Shown in pieces: positions 7,550 to 9,943 of a stretch of DNA of 9,943 nucleotides; position 1 is the stretch's first letter; every line of letters begins with the position of its first letter. Where the stretch lies: assembly GCA_021156265.1 (NCBI GenBank), contig JAJNBR010000091.1, positions 1-9,943 on the forward strand, written 5' to 3'. The DNA is from Flavipsychrobacter sp. GTDB taxonomy: Bacteria; Bacteroidota; Bacteroidia; Chitinophagales; Chitinophagaceae. Below the pieces are notes generated by a model, which saw only the letters and a list, made by a program, of their open reading frames with translations, had not been told where the DNA came from and did no database searches. Position numbers and translations under genes: made by a program.

Positions 7550-8512
7550 CTAATATTTTCGGGCGATCACATAATTGACTAGTTCCTCCATTGCAGCTTT
7601 GGCGTCGGAATCAGGGTAAGCATTCAGCATTTGCAGGGCTTTTTCCTGGTATTCTTTCATCTTTGCTGTAGCGTAATCTATGCCACCCGACTGTTGCACA
7701 TAGCCGATCACCTCCTTTACCTTTTCCCGATCGGTATTTTGGTTCTTGATTATGTAAATGATTTTTCTTTTCGTTTGATTATCAGTGTTTTGAAGAGTGT
7801 ATATGAGCGGAAGGGTCATCTTTTTCTCTTTTATGTCAATACCCGTAGGCTTGCCAATAGCCTCACTACCATAGTCAAACAGGTCGTCCATTATCTGGAA
7901 CGCTATACCAACATTCTCCCCAAATTGTCTGAAGTGCTCTGCCGTTTCTTTGCTGTCTGTGGCCGAGTAGGCTCCGGCAGAACAGGCCGCAGACAGCAGG
8001 GACGCGGTTTTTGCGCGAATGATATCAAAATAGACATCCTCTTTTATATCAAGCTTACGTGCTTTTTCCATCTGTAAAAGTTCTCCCTCGCTCATCTCTT
8101 TTACAGCACGTGATGTTATCTGTAATATCTGGTAATCATCGTTTTGTAACGATAATAGCAATCCCTTTGATAACAAATAGTCCCCAACAAGTACAGCTAT
8201 TTTGTTCTTCCATAATGCGTTTATTGAGAAAAAATTTCTACGAATCATCGCATTATCAACCACGTCATCATGCACAAGAGTTGCAGTGTGCAAAAGTTCT
8301 ATGAGCGATGCGGCCCTGAATGTCCTTTCATTTATCTCTGCCGCGATCTTGGCCGAAAGAAAGACAAACATAGGTCTCATTTGCTTACCTTTCCTTCTGA
8401 TAATAAAGCGCATAATGCGGTCTAGTAAAGGATTTGAACCCTTTACACTTTCAGCAAATTTCTTTTCAAAGATGGTTAGTTCAGAACCGATTACCTTTTT
8501 TATTAGCTCCAT
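7550..8512 (-). CDS. Polyprenyl (trans-isoprenyl) diphosphate synthase
   Basis: This enzyme condenses isopentenyl diphosphate units onto an allylic primer to give an all-trans polyprenyl diphosphate, in this setting most likely the side chain of menaquinone. It is a soluble, all-helical enzyme of 320 residues, typical for the family. Visible motifs are the primer-binding GKQMRP (42-47), the first Asp-rich motif DDVVD (82-86), VGDYLLSKG (109-117), the GE near 143-144, the Lys-Thr pair at 168-169, and the second Asp-rich motif DDLFD (209-213) followed by GKPTGIDIKEKKMTLPL. The residues four and five positions before the first Asp-rich motif are small (Ala77 and Thr78), where short-chain farnesyl/geranylgeranyl synthases carry a bulky aromatic. 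This points to a long product such as C35 or C40, so heptaprenyl (menaquinone-7) and octaprenyl synthase are both possible. The gene ends 58 bp before uvrA and is divergent from the OmpA-type gene. The nearest likely promoter region is 8513-8620, but I see no clear consensus on that strand. Confidence 0.96.
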   Translation of the reverse strand: MELIKKVIGSELTIFEKKFAESVKGSNPLLDRIMRFIIRRKGKQMRPMFVFLSAKIAAEINERTFRAASLIELLHTATLVHDDVVDNAMIRRNFFSINALWKNKIAVLVGDYLLSKGLLLSLQNDDYQILQITSRAVKEMSEGELLQMEKARKLDIKEDVYFDIIRAKTASLLSAACSAGAYSATDSKETAEHFRQFGENVGIAFQIMDDLFDYGSEAIGKPTGIDIKEKKMTLPLIYTLQNTDNQTKRKIIYIIKNQNTDREKVKEVIGYVQQSGGIDYATAKMKEYQEKALQMLNAYPDSDAKAAMEELVNYVIARKY

Positions 8513-8632
8513 TTATCCGGCGGTGACTTATCGTTGCAAATGTCGCAGAAGGTTACAATTAATAAAAGTACTTTTTTGGCATAAAACTTGAATACCCCAA
8601 AAATTAGAAGCCGAAAACATTTTTTTAATATT

Positions 8633-8664
8633 TTTGTTCTTTTCAAAGGCGTACTATACCTTTG
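8633..8664 (+). promoter_or_regulatory. Bacteroidetes-type promoter for the OmpA-family gene
   Basis: A TTTG at 8633-8636 (the -33 element) is followed after 20 nt by TACCTTTG at 8657-8664, an exact match to the -7 pattern TAnnTTTG known for the primary sigma factor of Bacteroidetes, with spacing close to the usual value of about 19. Transcription would begin near 8670, giving a leader of about 40 nt before the ATG at 8714. The surrounding DNA is strongly AT-rich, with a T-run just upstream. No comparable element was found for the divergent prenyl synthase gene in the rest of this 201-bp spacer. Confidence 0.6.
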
Positions 8665-8690
8665 TCATATATTTAATAATTTAACCAAAA

Positions 8691-8706
8691 TTGTTTAAAT
8701 AAACAA
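8691..8706. repeat. AT-rich inverted repeat in the leader just before the OmpA-type start codon
   Basis: TTGTTTA (8691-8697) and TAAACAA (8700-8706) form a perfect 7-bp inverted repeat around an AA centre, ending 7 bp before the ATG at 8714. As RNA it could fold only into a weak A-U hairpin of about six pairs with a 4-nt loop over the ribosome-loading zone. As DNA it could be an operator half-site pair. No Shine-Dalgarno sequence is visible in this leader. The function is unknown, and chance is possible in DNA this AT-rich. Confidence 0.35.
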
Positions 8707-8713
8707 ATCTGTT

Positions 8714-9943
8714 ATGGTCAACAAAAAGTACCTATTGCTAGCTGGTCTTTGCTCTGCCTTCCTGGGGCAACCGGCGTATGCTCAAGAGAGTGGATCTTCA
8801 ACGTCAGCCCAGTGGTCTAGCCGCGATATGACTTATCGTGGTCAGGGATATGATGTTTTGGATTCTGCCTACTATTCAGGCGCTCGTCTGGATCAGTATC
8901 GCGCTTACATGAATCACCAGAATGCCTTCCCTCCGAAGCCTCGTAATATGTGGGAACTCGGTGTAGGTGGTGGTCTGTTTAACATCCTTGGCGACGTGCC
9001 TACACAATTCGGTAAAGGCTATGGCTTCCATGCACACGTGCGTAAAGCCTGGGGTTATGTTGTTTCTACTCGTTTACAGTATAACTACGGTATTGCTAAG
9101 GGTTTGGATCATGATCTGGCCAGCCCGCAATACGTTAGCCAGGAGCCTGTATGGAATGGCAATATTAACGGTTTCAGCTATGTTGCTAATGGTCTGGGAG
9201 TGCCTCGTAACAACCGTACGGAAATGCACCAGATCAACTTCGACATCATCGGATCGATCAACAATATCAATTTCCATAAAGCTCGTATCAAGACATCTCT
9301 GTACGGTTACGTAGGTCTCGGTGCTCGTGCATATAAAGTGCGCGTTGATGCCCTTGATGCTGACTTTACTCCGTACGCTGATCTCGCAACTCTGACAGCT
9401 GGTGTAGATGACAGGGGAGATCGCAGGGATATTTTCGAAGACCGTCTTGATGGTTCTTACGAAAGTGATGCGGTTCCTACTGACGACGGAGATCGTACAA
9501 CTATGTTTGACGACAAATTTGTCGGCTTCGCTCCAAGCATTGGTGCTGGCTGGCAGATCCGTTTCACAAAACGCATCAACCTGGCTATCGAAGACCGCTT
9601 CTCTTTCGGTGCAGGTGATGACCTGCTGGATGGTCACCGTTTTGGCGGTAATGCCCAAACTCCTGGATGGGATGGTGCTAACTACCTGTCACTGGGTCTG
9701 AACTTCAACCTGGGTAACAGCCGCACACACGTTGAGCCTCTGTACTGGATGAATCCTTTGGATCATGCCTACAACGAGCTGAGCTATCCACGTCATATGA
9801 TACTGCCTGATCCGGTTCTGCCTGATTCAGACGGTGATGGTGTAACTGACCAGTTCGACAAATGCCCTGGTACTCCTGCAGGTGTTGCAGTTGATACACA
9901 TGGTTGCCCAATGGATACTGACGGTGACGGTGTTCCTGATGAT
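8714..9943 (+). CDS. OmpA-family outer membrane protein with TSP3 repeats (3' end outside window)
   Basis: The frame is open from ATG 8714 to the window edge (410 codons, no stop). Residues 1-23 are a clear signal peptide (MVNKK, hydrophobic core, A-Y-A before Gln24). Residues about 75-345 look like an outer-membrane beta-barrel: many alternating hydrophobic and aromatic strands, Gly-rich turns, and a likely closing strand YLSLGLNFNLG. An Asp-rich insertion at 212-267 would be a long surface loop. From Asp371 there are calcium-binding TSP3-type repeats, DSDGDGVTD and then DTDGDGVPDD 30 residues later, with Cys384 and Cys398 between them. In Bacteroidetes proteins of this layout a peptidoglycan-binding OmpA domain normally follows; here it would lie beyond the window, so it is inferred. 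A strong upstream promoter and near-exclusive CGT/CGC arginine codons (only two AGG) fit high expression. A structural porin-like role tying the outer membrane to the cell wall is likely; the exact function is not determined. Confidence 0.93.
   Translation, partial: MVNKKYLLLAGLCSAFLGQPAYAQESGSSTSAQWSSRDMTYRGQGYDVLDSAYYSGARLDQYRAYMNHQNAFPPKPRNMWELGVGGGLFNILGDVPTQFGKGYGFHAHVRKAWGYVVSTRLQYNYGIAKGLDHDLASPQYVSQEPVWNGNINGFSYVANGLGVPRNNRTEMHQINFDIIGSINNINFHKARIKTSLYGYVGLGARAYKVRVDALDADFTPYADLATLTAGVDDRGDRRDIFEDRLDGSYESDAVPTDDGDRTTMFDDKFVGFAPSIGAGWQIRFTKRINLAIEDRFSFGAGDDLLDGHRFGGNAQTPGWDGANYLSLGLNFNLGNSRTHVEPLYWMNPLDHAYNELSYPRHMILPDPVLPDSDGDGVTDQFDKCPGTPAGVAVDTHGCPMDTDGDGVPDD
9824..9943 (+). repeat. 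TSP3 calcium-binding repeats within the OmpA-family gene
   Basis: Two copies of the acidic motif D-x-D-G-D-G-V-x-D begin at codons 371 and 401 of the OmpA-family gene, a 30-residue period. The first copy is followed by Q-F-D-K-C-P-G-T-P and a second Cys before the next repeat, the usual TSP3 arrangement seen between barrel and OmpA domain. The Asp side chains are expected to bind Ca2+. The second copy is cut by the window end, so the total number of repeats is unknown. Confidence 0.85.

Noticed and set aside
8537..8544. Minus-strand GACATTTG as a -7 element for the prenyl synthase gene
   Set aside because: The first base deviates from TAnnTTTG and no TTTG lies at the expected distance upstream, so it was not annotated.
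8541..8585. 14-codon plus-strand frame in the divergent spacer
   Set aside because: Too short, no recognisable sequence or ribosome site, and within chance expectation.
9074..9658. 194-codon open frame on the minus strand
   Set aside because: It lies wholly antisense to the OmpA-family gene, whose signal peptide, barrel and TSP3 repeats are clear. Its translation has no recognisable domain.

Overview
The window reads as chromosomal DNA from a member of the Bacteroidota. A Chitinophaga/Sphingobacteria-like lineage is a guess, not a demonstration. The evidence is a secreted metalloprotease ending in a type IX secretion (T9SS) sorting domain, an OmpA-family barrel followed by thrombospondin type 3 (TSP3) calcium repeats, a long-chain prenyl diphosphate synthase of the kind used for menaquinone tails, absent or weak Shine-Dalgarno sequences, and a promoter upstream of the OmpA gene matching the Bacteroidetes pattern TTTG / TAnnTTTG. 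There are no tRNA or rRNA genes, CRISPR arrays, insertion sequences or phage genes.

Layout. Positions 48-2195 (+) encode a complete Cu+-type P1B ATPase (CopA). Positions 2196-2407 are a 212-bp spacer. It holds a weak hairpin, a 28-codon frame whose ATG overlaps the copA stop, and a 35-codon frame that opens with a DnaQ-type exonuclease ExoI motif and then diverges, possibly a gene remnant. Positions 2408-4645 (+) encode a secreted reprolysin-like zinc metalloprotease with a T9SS sorting domain. It meets uvrA (4642-7491, -) tail to tail, the two TAG stops sharing the palindrome CTAG. A 58-bp gap separates uvrA from a polyprenyl diphosphate synthase gene (7550-8512, -), which probably lies upstream of uvrA on one transcript. 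The 201-bp divergent spacer 8513-8713 carries the promoter and an AT-rich palindromic leader of the last gene, an OmpA-family outer-membrane protein (8714 onward, +). That gene runs off the window after 410 codons, inside its TSP3 repeats.

The genes do not form one pathway. They cover copper export at the inner membrane, T9SS-dependent secretion of a protease, nucleotide excision repair, isoprenoid quinone precursor synthesis, and an abundant-type envelope protein. I see no convincing new multi-gene system. The items most worth a second look are the exonuclease-like fragment at 2282-2389, the serine-to-aspartate change at a copper-site position in CopA, the shared CTAG stop, and the palindrome abutting the OmpA start codon.
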